Positions 29,726 to 41,233 of a stretch of 64,000 nucleotides of DNA are shown here, piece by piece. Below the pieces are notes generated by a model. The model saw only the letters and a list, made by a program, of their open reading frames with translations. It did not search any database and was not told the origin of the DNA. The translations under genes and the position numbers were made by a program. How positions within the stretch are numbered: position 1 is the first letter of the stretch; every line of letters begins with the position of its first letter. The DNA comes from Roseicyclus persicicus (GTDB lineage: Bacteria > Pseudomonadota > Alphaproteobacteria > Rhodobacterales > Rhodobacteraceae): positions 186,001 through 250,000 of the forward strand of contig NZ_JAAZQQ010000005.1 in NCBI RefSeq assembly GCF_012395815.1. Direction: 5' to 3'.

Positions 29726-30265
29726 GCCCGCAGACCCCACAATGCGCCGCCGACCCGCGACACCGGCCCGCGCATCAATGACCGTATCCGTTCCCCCGAA
29801 ATCCGCCTGATCGGCGCCGATGGCGAGAACCTGGGCGTGGTCACGCCCGCCCGTGCGCTCGACCTGGCGGAACAGGCCGGCCTCGACCTTGTCGAGATCT
29901 CGCCGACGGCGACGCCGCCCGTGTGCAAGATCATGGATTTCGGCAAGTTCAAGTACGAGACCCAGAAGCGCGAGGCCGAGGCGCGCAAGAAGCAGAAGAT
30001 CATTGAGATCAAGGAGGTCAAGTTCCGTCCGAACACCGACACCCATGACTACGAGGTCAAGATGCGCTCGGTCACCAAGTTCCTGGAAAACGGCGACAAG
30101 GTGAAGGTCACGCTGCGGTTCCGCGGCCGCGAGATGGCGCACCAGAACCTCGGGCGCGAGCTGCTCGAACGGGTGGCCGCCGATGTCGAGGGGCTCGGCA
30201 AGGTCGAGAACATGCCCAAGCTCGAAGGCCGCCAGATGGTGATGATGATCGGCCCGGCAAAGTGA
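29723..30265 (+). CDS. infC: Translation initiation factor IF-3
   Basis: About 180 residues. The protein starts at ARRPHNAPP and has [36 protein letters not shown], the linker [21 protein letters not shown] and the C-terminal domain, as in other IF-3 proteins. It binds the 30S subunit and checks the start codon. The best Shine-Dalgarno sequence points to ATA at 29723 as the start; the only conventional in-frame start is GTG at 29624, far upstream. Rare start codons at infC are the known basis of IF-3 autoregulation in E. coli (AUU). Confidence 0.93.
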   Translation: MARRPHNAPPTRDTGPRINDRIRSPEIRLIGADGENLGVVTPARALDLAEQAGLDLVEISPTATPPVCKIMDFGKFKYETQKREAEARKKQKIIEIKEVKFRPNTDTHDYEVKMRSVTKFLENGDKVKVTLRFRGREMAHQNLGRELLERVAADVEGLGKVENMPKLEGRQMVMMIGPAK

Positions 30266-30285
30266 CCGTGGCCTGACCGGATGCG

Positions 30286-30311
30286 AAGGCGCGCCCCCGG
30301 CGCGCCTTTCT
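30286..30311 (+). terminator. Terminator after infC
   Basis: AAGGCGCG (30286-30293) pairs with CGCGCCTT (30301-30308), followed by a short T-rich run. Confidence 0.7.
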
Positions 30312-30355
30312 GATTCCGGGTGACGGGGGGCCGCGGCCCGGGCTAGGATCGGCCC

Positions 30356-30631
30356 ATGACCGCACCCCGCCTTGCCCTGTGCCTGTTGTTCGCCTCCGCC
30401 GGCCCGCTGGCCGCCGAGGGCATCGAACTGTCGGGCCGGGCCGAGATGGGGCTGACGGGCGGCGCGGGCCGCGCACAGGGCGCGGCGGTGCAGGCGGTGG
30501 CCGATCTAGACCTGCTCCTGCGCCTCAGCCGGACGACCGACGGCGGCCTGACCATCGCCGTCGAGATCGACCTCGACGACCTCGTCCCCGCCCCCGACAC
30601 GCAGGTCCCGCGGCGCCCCCCGCCGCCCTGA
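30356..30631 (+). CDS. Small secreted protein resembling a porin N-terminus
   Basis: 91 residues. A signal peptide (about 1-20, ending LAAEG) is followed by IELSGRAEMGLTGG and later LRLSRTTDGGLTIAVEIDLDD. The spacing of these two segments recalls the first two beta strands of Rhodobacter-type porins (LSG..RMG, then TDGGL). It then runs into a Pro-rich end and stops, far short of the roughly 300 residues of a porin. It could be a degenerate porin remnant or a short exported protein. It is convergent with nothing and precedes the GlxA gene by about 110 bases. Confidence 0.5.
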   Translation: MTAPRLALCLLFASAGPLAAEGIELSGRAEMGLTGGAGRAQGAAVQAVADLDLLLRLSRTTDGGLTIAVEIDLDDLVPAPDTQVPRRPPPP

Positions 30632-30743
30632 ACCGCCGCCCCGGCCCACGGCCTGTGGCCGCCGCGCCGCGGCCGAGCGAAACCCGCGCGACCTGCCCAG
30701 AACTTGTCTTGAACCGCCCGCAACGCTGCGGCACCCTCCGGTC

Positions 30744-31706
30744 ATGGCGCATCTCAGCTTCATCCTGTTCCCCGGTTTCCCGATGCTCCCCTATGCGCTG
30801 GCGCGCGAGGCGCTGGCGCTCGCCAACCGGATGGCGGGGGAGACCCTGTTCACCTGCGACACCCGCGTGCCCGGCCACGGGCAGAGCCAGGCCTCCAACG
30901 GCGCGGTGATGGCGCCCGACCGGCCCGACTGGGGCGACCCCGAGAAGGTCGACCTTGGCCTTGTCCTGTGCGGCGACCAGGTGCCGGGGCGCATCCCCAA
31001 CGGGTTCCAGAGCTTTCTCAGGCAGATCGACGCCGCCGGCGGACGGCTGGGCGGGGTCGAGACCGGCACGCTGATCCTGGCCCGCATCGGCCACCTGGAC
31101 GGGCGGCGCGCGGTGCTGGTGCGCGGGGAGGACGGCGACCGCGACGAGGTGTTCGCCGGGCTCCAGCCGAGCGAGCGGCCCTACGTGCTCGACGACCGCC
31201 GCCTGACCGTGGCGGGCGGCGTGGCGGCGGGCGACGCGCTCTGCGCCTGGATCGCCGAGACCGCCTCGCCCGCGCTGGCCGACGAGGTCGCCCGCGCGCT
31301 GGCGACCGGGCGGGTGCGCACCCACGCGGCCACGGCCACCGAGGCCCCGGCCGAGCCCAGCGACCCGGTGATCGCCGAGATGGAGGCGCGGATGCGGGCG
31401 CACCTGGCCGACCCGCTGCCGCTGAGCGAGCTGGCCGACAGCCTGGGGCTCAGCCGCAAGGCGCTGCGCGGGCGCTGCATGAGGGCGCTCGGGGCCAAGC
31501 CGTCGGACCACTACCTGACCCTGCGGCTGCAGCACGGGGCCGAGCTGCTGCGCCACACCGCCATGCCGGTGTCCGACATCGCCCGGCAAAGCGGCTTCGA
31601 CACGCTGGCGGGGTTCTCGCGGTCGATCCGCAACACGCTGGGCGTCAGCCCCTCGGCCGTGCGCAAGATGGCGCGGGCCGCGCGGATGGTGGCGAAATAC
31701 GCCTGA
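30744..31706 (+). CDS. GlxA-type AraC-family regulator
   Basis: 320 residues. The N-terminal DJ-1/PfpI-like domain (about 1-190) runs from LSFILFPGFPMLPYALARE to GGVAAGDALCAWIAE. The catalytic Cys of true amidases is replaced in GGVETGTLILARIG. The C-terminal two-helix AraC domain (about 210-310) has LPLSELADSLGLSRKALRG and VSDIARQSGFDTLAGFSRSIR. Relatives regulate carnitine, betaine or choline breakdown. The target here is unknown; no such genes are adjacent. The neighbouring hydroxylase genes are convergent. Confidence 0.88.
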   Translation: MAHLSFILFPGFPMLPYALAREALALANRMAGETLFTCDTRVPGHGQSQASNGAVMAPDRPDWGDPEKVDLGLVLCGDQVPGRIPNGFQSFLRQIDAAGGRLGGVETGTLILARIGHLDGRRAVLVRGEDGDRDEVFAGLQPSERPYVLDDRRLTVAGGVAAGDALCAWIAETASPALADEVARALATGRVRTHAATATEAPAEPSDPVIAEMEARMRAHLADPLPLSELADSLGLSRKALRGRCMRALGAKPSDHYLTLRLQHGAELLRHTAMPVSDIARQSGFDTLAGFSRSIRNTLGVSPSAVRKMARAARMVAKYA

Positions 31707-31728
31707 TCTTCTTGATCTGAAACGAAAA

Positions 31729-31748
31729 GCGCCGGGTTGCCCCGGCGC
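31729..31748. terminator. Bidirectional terminator between the GlxA-type gene and coxM-like gene
   Basis: GCGCCGGG (31729-31736) pairs with CCCGGCGC (31741-31748) with a four-base loop. TTTTCGTTT follows on the minus strand. Confidence 0.7.
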
Positions 31749-31754
31749 CGATCG

Positions 31755-32543
31755 TCACGCGGCGGCGACCGCGCGGCCGGTCATCACCTTGACGAGATGG
31801 GCGCGGTAGTCGGCCGTGCCGTGCAGGTCGGCGATCATCTCGACCCCGGGCGGCGACAGCGCGGCGAGGGCCTCGCGGCTGAACTCCCCGGTCAGCGCGG
31901 CCTCGGCCTCGGCCCAGCGGAACACGCCCTCGGTCGAGGCGCCCGTCACCGCCACGCGGACCCCGTCGGCATACTGCGCGACGAAGACCCCCACGAGGGC
32001 GAAGCGCGAGGCGGGCTGCACGAATTTCTGGTAATTCGCGCGGACGGGCACCGGGAAGCGCACTTCGGTGATGATCTCGCCCTCCTCCAGCGCGGTGTCG
32101 AACATGCCGAGGAAGTAGCCGTCCGCGGCGATGTCGCGGGACTGGGTGCGGATCGTGGCGCCCGAGCCCAGCGCGGCGGCGGGGTAGCAGGCCGAGGGGT
32201 CGTTGTTGGCCAGGCTGCCGCCGATGGTGCCGCGGTTGCGGACGGCGGGGTCGCCGATGCGGCCGGCCAGCGCCGCCAGTGCCGGGTAATGGGCCGCCGC
32301 CTCGCGCGCCACCACGGCGTGGGGCGTGGCGCCGCCGATGCAAACCTCGCCCGCATCGCCGAGGCAGACGCCGATCATCTCGGCGATGCCGTTCAGGCTG
32401 ACCAGCACGGCGGGCGCGGCGAGGCGCTGCTTCATCGTCGGCAGAAGGGTCTGGCCGCCGCCCAGCGCCTGCGCCTCGTCCCGGCCCAGCGCCTCCAGCG
32501 CCTCGGACAGCGTCGCGGGCTTCACGAAGTCGAAGTTGTACAT
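31755..32543 (-). CDS. Molybdenum hydroxylase FAD subunit (CoxM-like)
   Basis: 262 residues, the FAD-binding middle subunit of xanthine dehydrogenase/CO dehydrogenase-like enzymes. FVKPATLSEALEALG, then LGGGQTLLPTMKQRLAAP (FAD loop), and the second FAD motif VRNRGTIGGSLANNDPSACYP are present, plus the C-terminal CO_deh_flav_C region. It passes electrons from the iron-sulfur subunit upstream (13 bases away, same strand) to an acceptor. The large molybdopterin subunit is not encoded in the window. Confidence 0.92.
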   Translation of the reverse strand: MYNFDFVKPATLSEALEALGRDEAQALGGGQTLLPTMKQRLAAPAVLVSLNGIAEMIGVCLGDAGEVCIGGATPHAVVAREAAAHYPALAALAGRIGDPAVRNRGTIGGSLANNDPSACYPAAALGSGATIRTQSRDIAADGYFLGMFDTALEEGEIITEVRFPVPVRANYQKFVQPASRFALVGVFVAQYADGVRVAVTGASTEGVFRWAEAEAALTGEFSREALAALSPPGVEMIADLHGTADYRAHLVKVMTGRAVAAA

Positions 32544-32556
32544 GGGTGCCCCTCCC

Positions 32557-33042
<486 letters not shown>

Positions 33043-33113
33043 GCGGTTCTCCCTCGCTCACGCGGTCAATCAACCATGTATGCCGGACGGGGAAAACGGC
33101 AAAAAGAGACCCG

Positions 33114-35092
<1,979 letters not shown>

Positions 35093-35274
35093 GACGGGTC
35101 CTCCTTCGGGGCCGAGACTACTCTTCCGCGGGCCGGACACAACGCCCCCCTGCGCCCCGCCGCGCAACCGTTTCCTTTCAGGGCAATTGACACAGGTCAT
35201 CGTCGGCGCCGGCACGGGCTGGCCAGATGGGGGCGCGGGCCTCTTCGGCGCCCGCCTTCAGACGGAGTGACGAG

Positions 35275-35955
35275 ATGCCTGTTCCACAAACCACCGCCGC
35301 CGCGCTGACGGCCCTGCTCTGCCTCGGTGCGCCGCTCGTGGCCACGCCGGCCGCGGCCCAGCTCTACGACCCCTGCCCCTGGACCGGCGACGGCGAATGC
35401 GACGAGCCGAACGGCCTGAACCTCTGCGCCTGGGGCACCGACACGGCCGACTGTTCCAACCCCAACAGCTATTTCGGCAGCGGCAGCGGCTACAGCCCCG
35501 GCAGCAGCGTGCCCGGCGGCGGCGCGGGCGCGGGCGCAACCGCGGGCGGGGGGGCCCCGGCGGCGGGCGGCGGCATCACCACCTACTTCCCGTGGCGCAC
35601 CTTCGACCGGCAGATGGGCCAGTTCGCGGGCCAGCCGGCGAATTCCTCGCCGCTGACCCCGATGGGGAACATGCACTACCAGCCCGGCAGCTACACGGTC
35701 TACACCTCGATCGTGCAGAACGGCCAGCGCCAGCAGGTCGAGGCCTACAGCGTGACGATGCAGCCCAACGAGCGCTACCTCGCGGCGGCCTCCTCGATGG
35801 GCCACCTCAGCTTCAGCACCGATGCCCGGCTGATCACCTATTCGCCCCCCGCCCCGGGCATGGCGATGGTCTACGGCCGCAACGACGACGTGACCTACGA
35901 CCGCGCCATCTGCATCCTGCCCGCCGGCTGGCCGATGGCCCAGTGCGGCCCGTGA
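35275..35955 (+). CDS. Secreted protein with a Cys-rich DGECDEP motif
   Basis: 226 residues. A signal peptide (1-27, ending ATPAAAQ) is followed by a short Cys-rich module: C.W.GDGECDEPNGLNLCAWGTDTADC (four spaced Cys and acidic residues). A Gly/Ser/Ala linker follows (about 62-100), then a roughly 120-residue domain I do not recognise with a Cys pair at the end (CILPAGWPMAQC). The acidic Cys module resembles a calcium-binding loop found in other exported bacterial proteins. It is likely periplasmic or extracellular. ATG at 35275 follows GGAGTGACGAG. Confidence 0.7.
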   Translation: MPVPQTTAAALTALLCLGAPLVATPAAAQLYDPCPWTGDGECDEPNGLNLCAWGTDTADCSNPNSYFGSGSGYSPGSSVPGGGAGAGATAGGGAPAAGGGITTYFPWRTFDRQMGQFAGQPANSSPLTPMGNMHYQPGSYTVYTSIVQNGQRQQVEAYSVTMQPNERYLAAASSMGHLSFSTDARLITYSPPAPGMAMVYGRNDDVTYDRAICILPAGWPMAQCGP

Positions 35956-35967
35956 TCCCGTGAACGA

Positions 35968-36001
35968 CAAGGGCCCCGGGCGACAGCGCCCGGGGCCCTT
36001 G
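35968..36001. terminator. Bidirectional terminator between two secreted-protein genes
   Basis: CAAGGGCCCCGGGCG (35968-35982) and CGCCCGGGGCCCTTG (35987-36001) form a perfect 15-base stem with a four-base loop. Confidence 0.85.
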
Positions 36002-36022
36002 TGCGGTGGCGGATGGCCCGCC

Positions 36023-36523
36023 TCAGTAGTTGTATTCGGTCACGATCAGCTGCGCGGGGTTGTTCGACGAGCGCTGGTAGCTGCCGGTCCAGACGTCGTA
36101 CTGGCCCGCCATCGGGTTGAAGAACACGATGGCCGAGTTGAAGCCGCGGTAATCGTCGTTGTAGTGCCACGACCCGTCCGGCGCGTTGATCAGCAGGATG
36201 GTGTCGACGTTCGACCGCGCCTCGACCGCGAAGGTCAGCCGGCCGGTCGGCGAGGAGCCGTTGTAGAACAGCCGGAAATCGGGCCGCGTGACCACCCAGC
36301 CGTACCACTGGCCGTTGGTGCAGCGCGCCAGGTCGACGCGGCCGCCCGCGGTCAGGTTGCGGACGTAGGGATCGGGCAGGAACCCGCCGTTCAGCGTTGC
36401 CGAGCCAAAGACGGTCGGGTTGTTCCAGGACGGGCAGGCCTGCGCCGACGCGGCGCCGGTCTGTCCGGCCACGAAGAAGAGCGCGGCGACGAATACCGCC
36501 AGGACGTGTCTCAGAAGTGCCAT
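36023..36523 (-). CDS. Secreted protein, possible jelly-roll domain
   Basis: 166 residues. A Sec signal peptide (about 1-27, ending GAASAQA) is followed by a beta-rich domain. VDTILLINAPDGSWHYNDD and QYDVWTGSYQ recall pre-peptidase/PPC-like jelly-roll domains found at the ends of secreted proteases. There is no catalytic domain. The role is unknown; it may bind polysaccharide or act as a stabilising module. The start at 36523 is supported by a good promoter upstream. Confidence 0.65.
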   Translation of the reverse strand: MALLRHVLAVFVAALFFVAGQTGAASAQACPSWNNPTVFGSATLNGGFLPDPYVRNLTAGGRVDLARCTNGQWYGWVVTRPDFRLFYNGSSPTGRLTFAVEARSNVDTILLINAPDGSWHYNDDYRGFNSAIVFFNPMAGQYDVWTGSYQRSSNNPAQLIVTEYNY

Positions 36524-36559
36524 CGGATGTTCCCCCTTCCGGTGCGGTTTCTTGCAATC

Positions 36560-36589
36560 AGTTAACCTCGGCTGGCGACAACCTGTCAA
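36560..36589 (-). promoter_or_regulatory. Promoter candidate for the secreted-protein gene
   Basis: On the minus strand TTGACA (36584-36589) and TTAACT (36560-36565) are 18 bases apart. They are followed by a leader of about 30-40 bases to the start codon at 36523. Confidence 0.5.
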
Positions 36590-36615
36590 AGAAAAGCGGG
36601 GGAGGGTCAGGAAAA

Positions 36616-36634
36616 CCCCCCTCTTCAGGGGGGG
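36616..36634 (-). terminator. C/G hairpin with U tract in a divergent gap
   Basis: CCCCCC and GGGGGG flank a six-base loop. On the minus strand TTTT follows, as in a Rho-independent terminator, although no minus-strand gene ends here. Confidence 0.45.
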
Positions 36635-36783
36635 ATCGCGGCGGGTGCCGGGCATCCGTCACCAGACCGTTGCCGAAACGCGTACCAATCCCCCTTGAAT
36701 TGCCCATGGCTTTGCGCAGCATTGCCACAGTTGCCGGCCACAGTCGGCCTGTCCCGAAAGAGACCAAGACGCGAGCAGCAACC

Positions 36784-37713
36784 ATGACGACGGATACCAC
36801 CGACCGGCCCCGCCTCGGCGCTTCGGGGCTTTCGCAGGCCGACTGGCTCGACCGGCTCGCCCGGATCGGGCGCGACCACGGCTTCTTCGAGCGGCTGGGC
36901 CCCGAGCACCTGGCGCTCTTCGTGCAGGAGGGCAACACGCTGGTGGTCAGCTTCGACCGCGCCGCGCGGGTCCACGCCGAGGAACCCGACGGGCTGCCGC
37001 CGGGCTTCGAGGCGGTGCGCAAGCGGGAATGGTCGCTGCTGTCGATCCTGGCGCTCGGCGACCCGTGGTTCCGCTCGGCCGACCTGGTGGCCTTCTTCGA
37101 CCGGCTCGCCGCCGACGGCTTCTTCGACAGCTTCGCCGAGGTGGTCTTTCTCGGCTTCGGCCCGGCCTCGGGCCACGCCGCCTGCGCCTATTCCTCGGCC
37201 GCCCCCGGCGCCTCGGTCCTCGCGGCGGCGCCGGCCGCCACGCTCGACCCCGAGCTCGCGGGCTTCGACCGCCGCTTCCTGCGCGACCGCCGCCGCGACT
37301 TCAGCCGCTACGGCGACGCCGCCCGGCTGATCGCCCGGGCCAGCCAGGCGGTGATCCTCTACGACCCGACCGAGCCCGTCACGGCCGCCCATGCCGCGCA
37401 GTTCCGCGCCGACGCGGTGCAGCTGGTCCCGCTGCGCTTCACCGGGCGCGCGCCGCACCGCCTGATCGCGTCGGGCAGGCTGCTCACGCCGCTCCTGCGG
37501 GCACTGGCGCGCAAACGGCTGACCCGCGCCAGGGCCGCCGCCATGATCCGCCCGGTGCGCCGCGCCGACCCCGACTACCTGTGGCACCTCGCCGGGCTCG
37601 CGCAGGCGCACGGCCAGTTCGACCGCGCCCGGCGGGTGGCCGAATACGCCGCCGACATCACCGGCGAGGCCCGCTTCACCGAGCTGGCCGAGCGGCTCGA
37701 CCCCGGCGCGGGC

Positions 37714-37719
<6 letters not shown>
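36784..37719 (+). CDS. Conserved Rhodobacteraceae protein of unknown function
   Basis: 311 residues, not recognised with confidence. Similar proteins in this group have been labelled phosphoadenosine phosphosulfate reductase, but none of that family's Cys or P-loop motifs are present. [20 protein letters not shown], then [35 protein letters not shown] and [20 protein letters not shown] suggest an alpha/beta fold with a tetratricopeptide-like C-terminus. Starts at 36706 and 36784 are both possible; 36784 gives a more natural N-terminus. It is convergent with ureG, overlapping by six bases. Confidence 0.65.
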
Positions 37720-38325
<606 letters not shown>

Positions 38326-38347
38326 CGCCTCGCCTCCTTCATCCTCG

Positions 38348-38362
38348 GTTAAGGTTAACGCG
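38348..38362. repeat. GTTAAGGTTAACGCG element, copy 1
   Basis: The same 15-base string occurs at 52092-52106. In both places a gene-end repeat follows within about 30 bases. It resembles two TTAA half sites spaced by two bases. Confidence 0.5.
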
Positions 38363-38373
38363 GCCGCCGCGCC

Positions 38374-38397
38374 CCTTCATCTTTCCCCAAATACGCC
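38374..38397 (+). repeat. Type A gene-end repeat, copy 4
   Basis: CCTTCATCTTTCCCCAAATACG, identical in core to copy 1, in the gap between ureF and ureG and oriented against those genes. Confidence 0.75.
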
Positions 38398-38433
38398 CTT
38401 TCGGGGCAACCGCCCCACCGGGCGCCCCGGCCC

Positions 38434-39072
38434 TCAGGTGCGGAAGATCCGCACCTCGAGCCCCTCGTGCTCCATCGCCGCGAGGTCCGCCCCGAACACC
38501 GCCCCGCCAATCCCGTCGAGCCCCGCCGCGCAGGCGTCCCCGGCCACGTCCTCGATCACCGGGTGCAGCGCGGCCAGCACCCGCTGCCCCTCGCCCTGCC
38601 CAAGCGGCACGAAGCGCACCGCCGCCGACACCAGCACGCCGGCAAAGGCCTGCAGGTACAGCGCCGCGACCAGCCGGTCGGGCAGGTCCAGCCCCCGCGC
38701 CGCAAGCCCCAGCGCCACCGGGTAGGGCCGTGGCACCCCGTCGCCCACCCCCAGCCCCGCCAGCGTCACGGCCAGCGCCCGGCCCTGCGCCTCGGTCTCC
38801 TCCAGCCGCTCGCGCGCGCCGGCCAGCGCCCGGGCGAGGTCGGCCAGCCGGTCGGGCGCCTCCTCCCCCCGCCGCGCGGCCAGCATCAGGATCGCGTCGG
38901 TCCGCCCCGCCCCGGCCGCCAGCACCCCGGCGACCCAGTCGCGCAGCGCCCCGGCGTCCCGCACCCGGCCGGCCGCGATCTCGGCTTCCAGCCCGTGCGA
39001 ATAGGCGTAGGACGACACCGGGAACCCCGGCGACAGCCATTGCGACAGCTTCAGGAGGTCCGCCTCGCCCAT
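38434..39072 (-). CDS. ureF: Urease accessory protein UreF
   Basis: 212 residues, all-helical. LLKLSQWLSPGFPVSSYAYSH near the start and ALYLQAFAGVLVSAAVRFVPLGQ are UreF signatures. It acts as the platform that gates UreG's GTPase activity in the UreD-UreF-UreG complex. Its start is three bases after the ureE stop, so the genes are likely coupled. Confidence 0.95.
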   Translation of the reverse strand: MGEADLLKLSQWLSPGFPVSSYAYSHGLEAEIAAGRVRDAGALRDWVAGVLAAGAGRTDAILMLAARRGEEAPDRLADLARALAGARERLEETEAQGRALAVTLAGLGVGDGVPRPYPVALGLAARGLDLPDRLVAALYLQAFAGVLVSAAVRFVPLGQGEGQRVLAALHPVIEDVAGDACAAGLDGIGGAVFGADLAAMEHEGLEVRIFRT

Positions 39073-39075
39073 CGC

Positions 39076-39588
39076 TCAGTGGGCGTGGTCGTGGTCGTGG
39101 TCATGACCCTGCGCGTGGTCATGGTCGTGGCCGGGCCCGTGGTCATGGCCGTGGGTCCGGCCATGGCCGTAGGCGCCGCCCTCGGGGGTGAAGGGGGCCG
39201 TCACCGGCGCGACCGTGGCGCCCAGATGCGCCAGCATGTCGGCCAGCACGTGGTCGGCCCGGATCAGCAGGTGGTCGGCGGCGATCTGGCAGGGCGTGTG
39301 GCGGTTGCCGATGTGCCAGGCCAGCCGCGTCAGGTCGCCGGTCACCCGCAGGAGCGGCTCGGGCGCGGCGGCGATCTCGATCAGCGCGCCCTCGGCGGTC
39401 TCCAGCGCGTCGCCGGCCGCCAGCGACACGGTCTCGGGCAGGTCCACCAGCACCGCCGCCCCCGAGGCCAGCGTCAGCCGCTTGCGCCGCAGGAACCGCC
39501 CCTCGTAGTCCAGCACCAGCCGGTCGGCCGCCGGCCCCTGCCAGTGGCCCGCCCGGCGCACGCGCCCCGCCGTTCCGATGTCGCCCAT
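39076..39588 (-). CDS. ureE: Urease nickel chaperone UreE
   Basis: About 170 residues. The N-terminal domain (GRFLRRKRLTLASGAAVLVDL) and the metal-binding domain (RLAWHIGNRHTPCQIAADHL) are normal. The C-terminus is a His-rich tail with many HDHDH and HGH units, typical of nickel-storing UreE proteins. It delivers nickel to UreG. The start at 39588 (MGDIGTAGRV) is preferred over a longer in-frame one. Confidence 0.95.
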   Translation of the reverse strand: MGDIGTAGRVRRAGHWQGPAADRLVLDYEGRFLRRKRLTLASGAAVLVDLPETVSLAAGDALETAEGALIEIAAAPEPLLRVTGDLTRLAWHIGNRHTPCQIAADHLLIRADHVLADMLAHLGATVAPVTAPFTPEGGAYGHGRTHGHDHGPGHDHDHAQGHDHDHDHAH

Positions 39589-39718
39589 GATCCCCTCGTC
39601 CCCGGCCCCGGTCGCCGCCAAGGATAGGGGCGGCACCGGCGGGCGCAATCCCGATCTGCCGGCCCGGGCGCGGGCCGGCCCGGCCGGCCCCCGGCGCCGC
39701 GCGCATGGGCGGTGCTGC

Positions 39719-40393
39719 CTATTTGGCGGGCGGTCCCGGCGGCGCCCCGGGGGCCGGCGCCGGCCCCGCCCCGCCGGCCCGCGGCGCGCTGGCCGAGATC
39801 GACAGGGGCAGCGTCGGCACCACCGCCTGCCCGGGGTCCGCGAAGCCGAGGTAGAGCGTCACCCCCAGGTCGGACAGGTGCATCAGGCGCTCGTGCTGGA
39901 TCGTCTCGCCGGTGGGGCGGCTCCAGGTGATGTCGACCGGCAGGCCGGTATAGAGGCAGGGCCCGATGCTGACCGGCTGCGGGGCGCCGACCGTCAGCGC
40001 AAGATGCGAGTCGCCCGTGCTGCCGTCCTCGTAGACCGTGGTCTCGACCCCGTCGAACCGCGCCCCGGGGGCCGCCACGGGCACCGGGTCGGGAAAACCG
40101 CTGTGGCGCAGCACCTCGTGGGAGCCCGCATCGACCCGGCCGGCCTGCATCGTCCATCGTTCGGACAGCAGGCCGATGGGCAGCAGCAGGTAGCTGTTGA
40201 TCGCCGGCTGCCCCGCCACGTATTCGAGGTCGAGCACCCGCCCGTCCGACAGGACCCGCGACAGGATGGTGCGGTCGCCGTAGTCGAACCACACCCCGTC
40301 CCGCGCCAGGCCCTGCGGGCAGCTGCCCTGGGCGAGCGCAAGACCGGGCAGGCCCGCGGCGAGGACGGCGAACAGAAGGGGGCGGATCGACAT
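39719..40393 (-). CDS. Tandem secreted paralogue A of the urease locus
   Basis: 224 residues, family not recognised. A signal peptide (about 1-21, LPGLALAQ) is followed by SCPQGLARDGVWFDY. Shared with copies B and C are RVL.DGRV, PIGLLSE, ARFDGVETTVYEDG, QPVSIGPCLYTGLPVDITW and LGVTLYLGFADPG. The C-terminus is Pro/Ala-rich and likely disordered. Two Cys, near residues 25 and 145, are conserved in all three copies and may form a disulfide. Exported, probably periplasmic. It is the last of the three before ureE. Function unknown; nickel or urea handling is only a guess from position. Confidence 0.75.
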   Translation of the reverse strand: MSIRPLLFAVLAAGLPGLALAQGSCPQGLARDGVWFDYGDRTILSRVLSDGRVLDLEYVAGQPAINSYLLLPIGLLSERWTMQAGRVDAGSHEVLRHSGFPDPVPVAAPGARFDGVETTVYEDGSTGDSHLALTVGAPQPVSIGPCLYTGLPVDITWSRPTGETIQHERLMHLSDLGVTLYLGFADPGQAVVPTLPLSISASAPRAGGAGPAPAPGAPPGPPAK

Positions 40394-40459
40394 GGCCGGG
40401 GCTCCGGGTGGGGCGGGGGCGGGGTGGCGCCGGCCCCGCGGACGGGGCCGGCCGGGCGA

Positions 40460-41140
40460 TCACTTGGTCTCGGCACCGCCGCCGGCGGGCGGCAGCGGCG
40501 GCGGCACGGTCCCGCCCGCGGCCCGCGGCGGGGTCAGCGAGATCGAGCTGGGCATGTCCGGCACCGGCGGCTGGCCGGAATCCGAGAAGCCGAGGTAGAT
40601 CGTCACGCCCAACTCGGCCAGGTGCAGCATGCTGTCCATCATCATCGGGCCGCCGGCCGTGTCGATCCGGGTCACGTTCACCGGAAGGCCGGTGTAGGGG
40701 CAGCCGCCGATGCTGACGGGCTGGGCCGTGCCGACGACCACGTTCACGGTATAGCGCACCTCGCTGCCGTCGCTGAAGCGCGAGGTCTCGAGCCCGTCGA
40801 ACCGCGCCCCGGCCACCGGCGCCGGCACCTGGGCCGGGGTGCCGGTGTAGGTCACGGTCTCGCCCTCGCCGGCGGGCACGCGCCCGTCGACCAGCCCCCA
40901 GCTTTCGACCACGAGGCCGATGGGCAGGGTGATGTAGCTGTAGATCGTGCCGCCCTCGTAGGCGAACTCGGTCTCGGCGACGCGGCCGTCCTGCAGCACT
41001 CGGGTCAGCACGCTGCGGTCCGAGAACTCCAGCCAGACGCCGTCATGCGCGATGCCCTGCGGGCAGGCGCCCTGCGCCGCCGCGAGGAGGGGCCAGAGGC
41101 CCGCGACAAGCCCCCCTGCCCAGGTGATACCCCGACGCAT
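40460..41140 (-). CDS. Tandem secreted paralogue B of the urease locus
   Basis: 226 residues. A signal peptide (about 1-22, PLLAAAQ) is followed by ACPQGIAHDGVWLEFSDRSV, RVLQDGRVAETEFAYEGG, LPIGLVVESWGLVDGRVPAG, ARFDGLETSRFSDGSEV, QPVSIGGCPYTGLPVNVT, LGVTIYLGFSDSGQPPVPD and a Pro-rich tail. Clearly homologous to copy A over its full length, though diverged enough to be an old duplication. I picked the start at 41140 (MRRGITWAGGLVAGL); a longer frame would put Arg-rich residues before the signal. Function unknown. Confidence 0.75.
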   Translation of the reverse strand: MRRGITWAGGLVAGLWPLLAAAQGACPQGIAHDGVWLEFSDRSVLTRVLQDGRVAETEFAYEGGTIYSYITLPIGLVVESWGLVDGRVPAGEGETVTYTGTPAQVPAPVAGARFDGLETSRFSDGSEVRYTVNVVVGTAQPVSIGGCPYTGLPVNVTRIDTAGGPMMMDSMLHLAELGVTIYLGFSDSGQPPVPDMPSSISLTPPRAAGGTVPPPLPPAGGGAETK

Positions 41141-41233
41141 CCTTCCCCCCCTTGTGCTGTTGGGTCTGTTGCGCGCGAGCATGACCGAAGCCCCGCGACT
41201 CGGCAACGGGCTTGGCGGGGCGCGCGCGGCGGC

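Noticed and set aside
35187-35192. TTGACA as a promoter for the 35275 gene
   Set aside because: It is a perfect -35 hexamer but no AT-rich -10 lies 16-18 bases downstream.
38347-38362. CtrA binding site
   Set aside because: TTAAGGTTAA has two bases between the TTAA halves, whereas the CtrA box needs seven.
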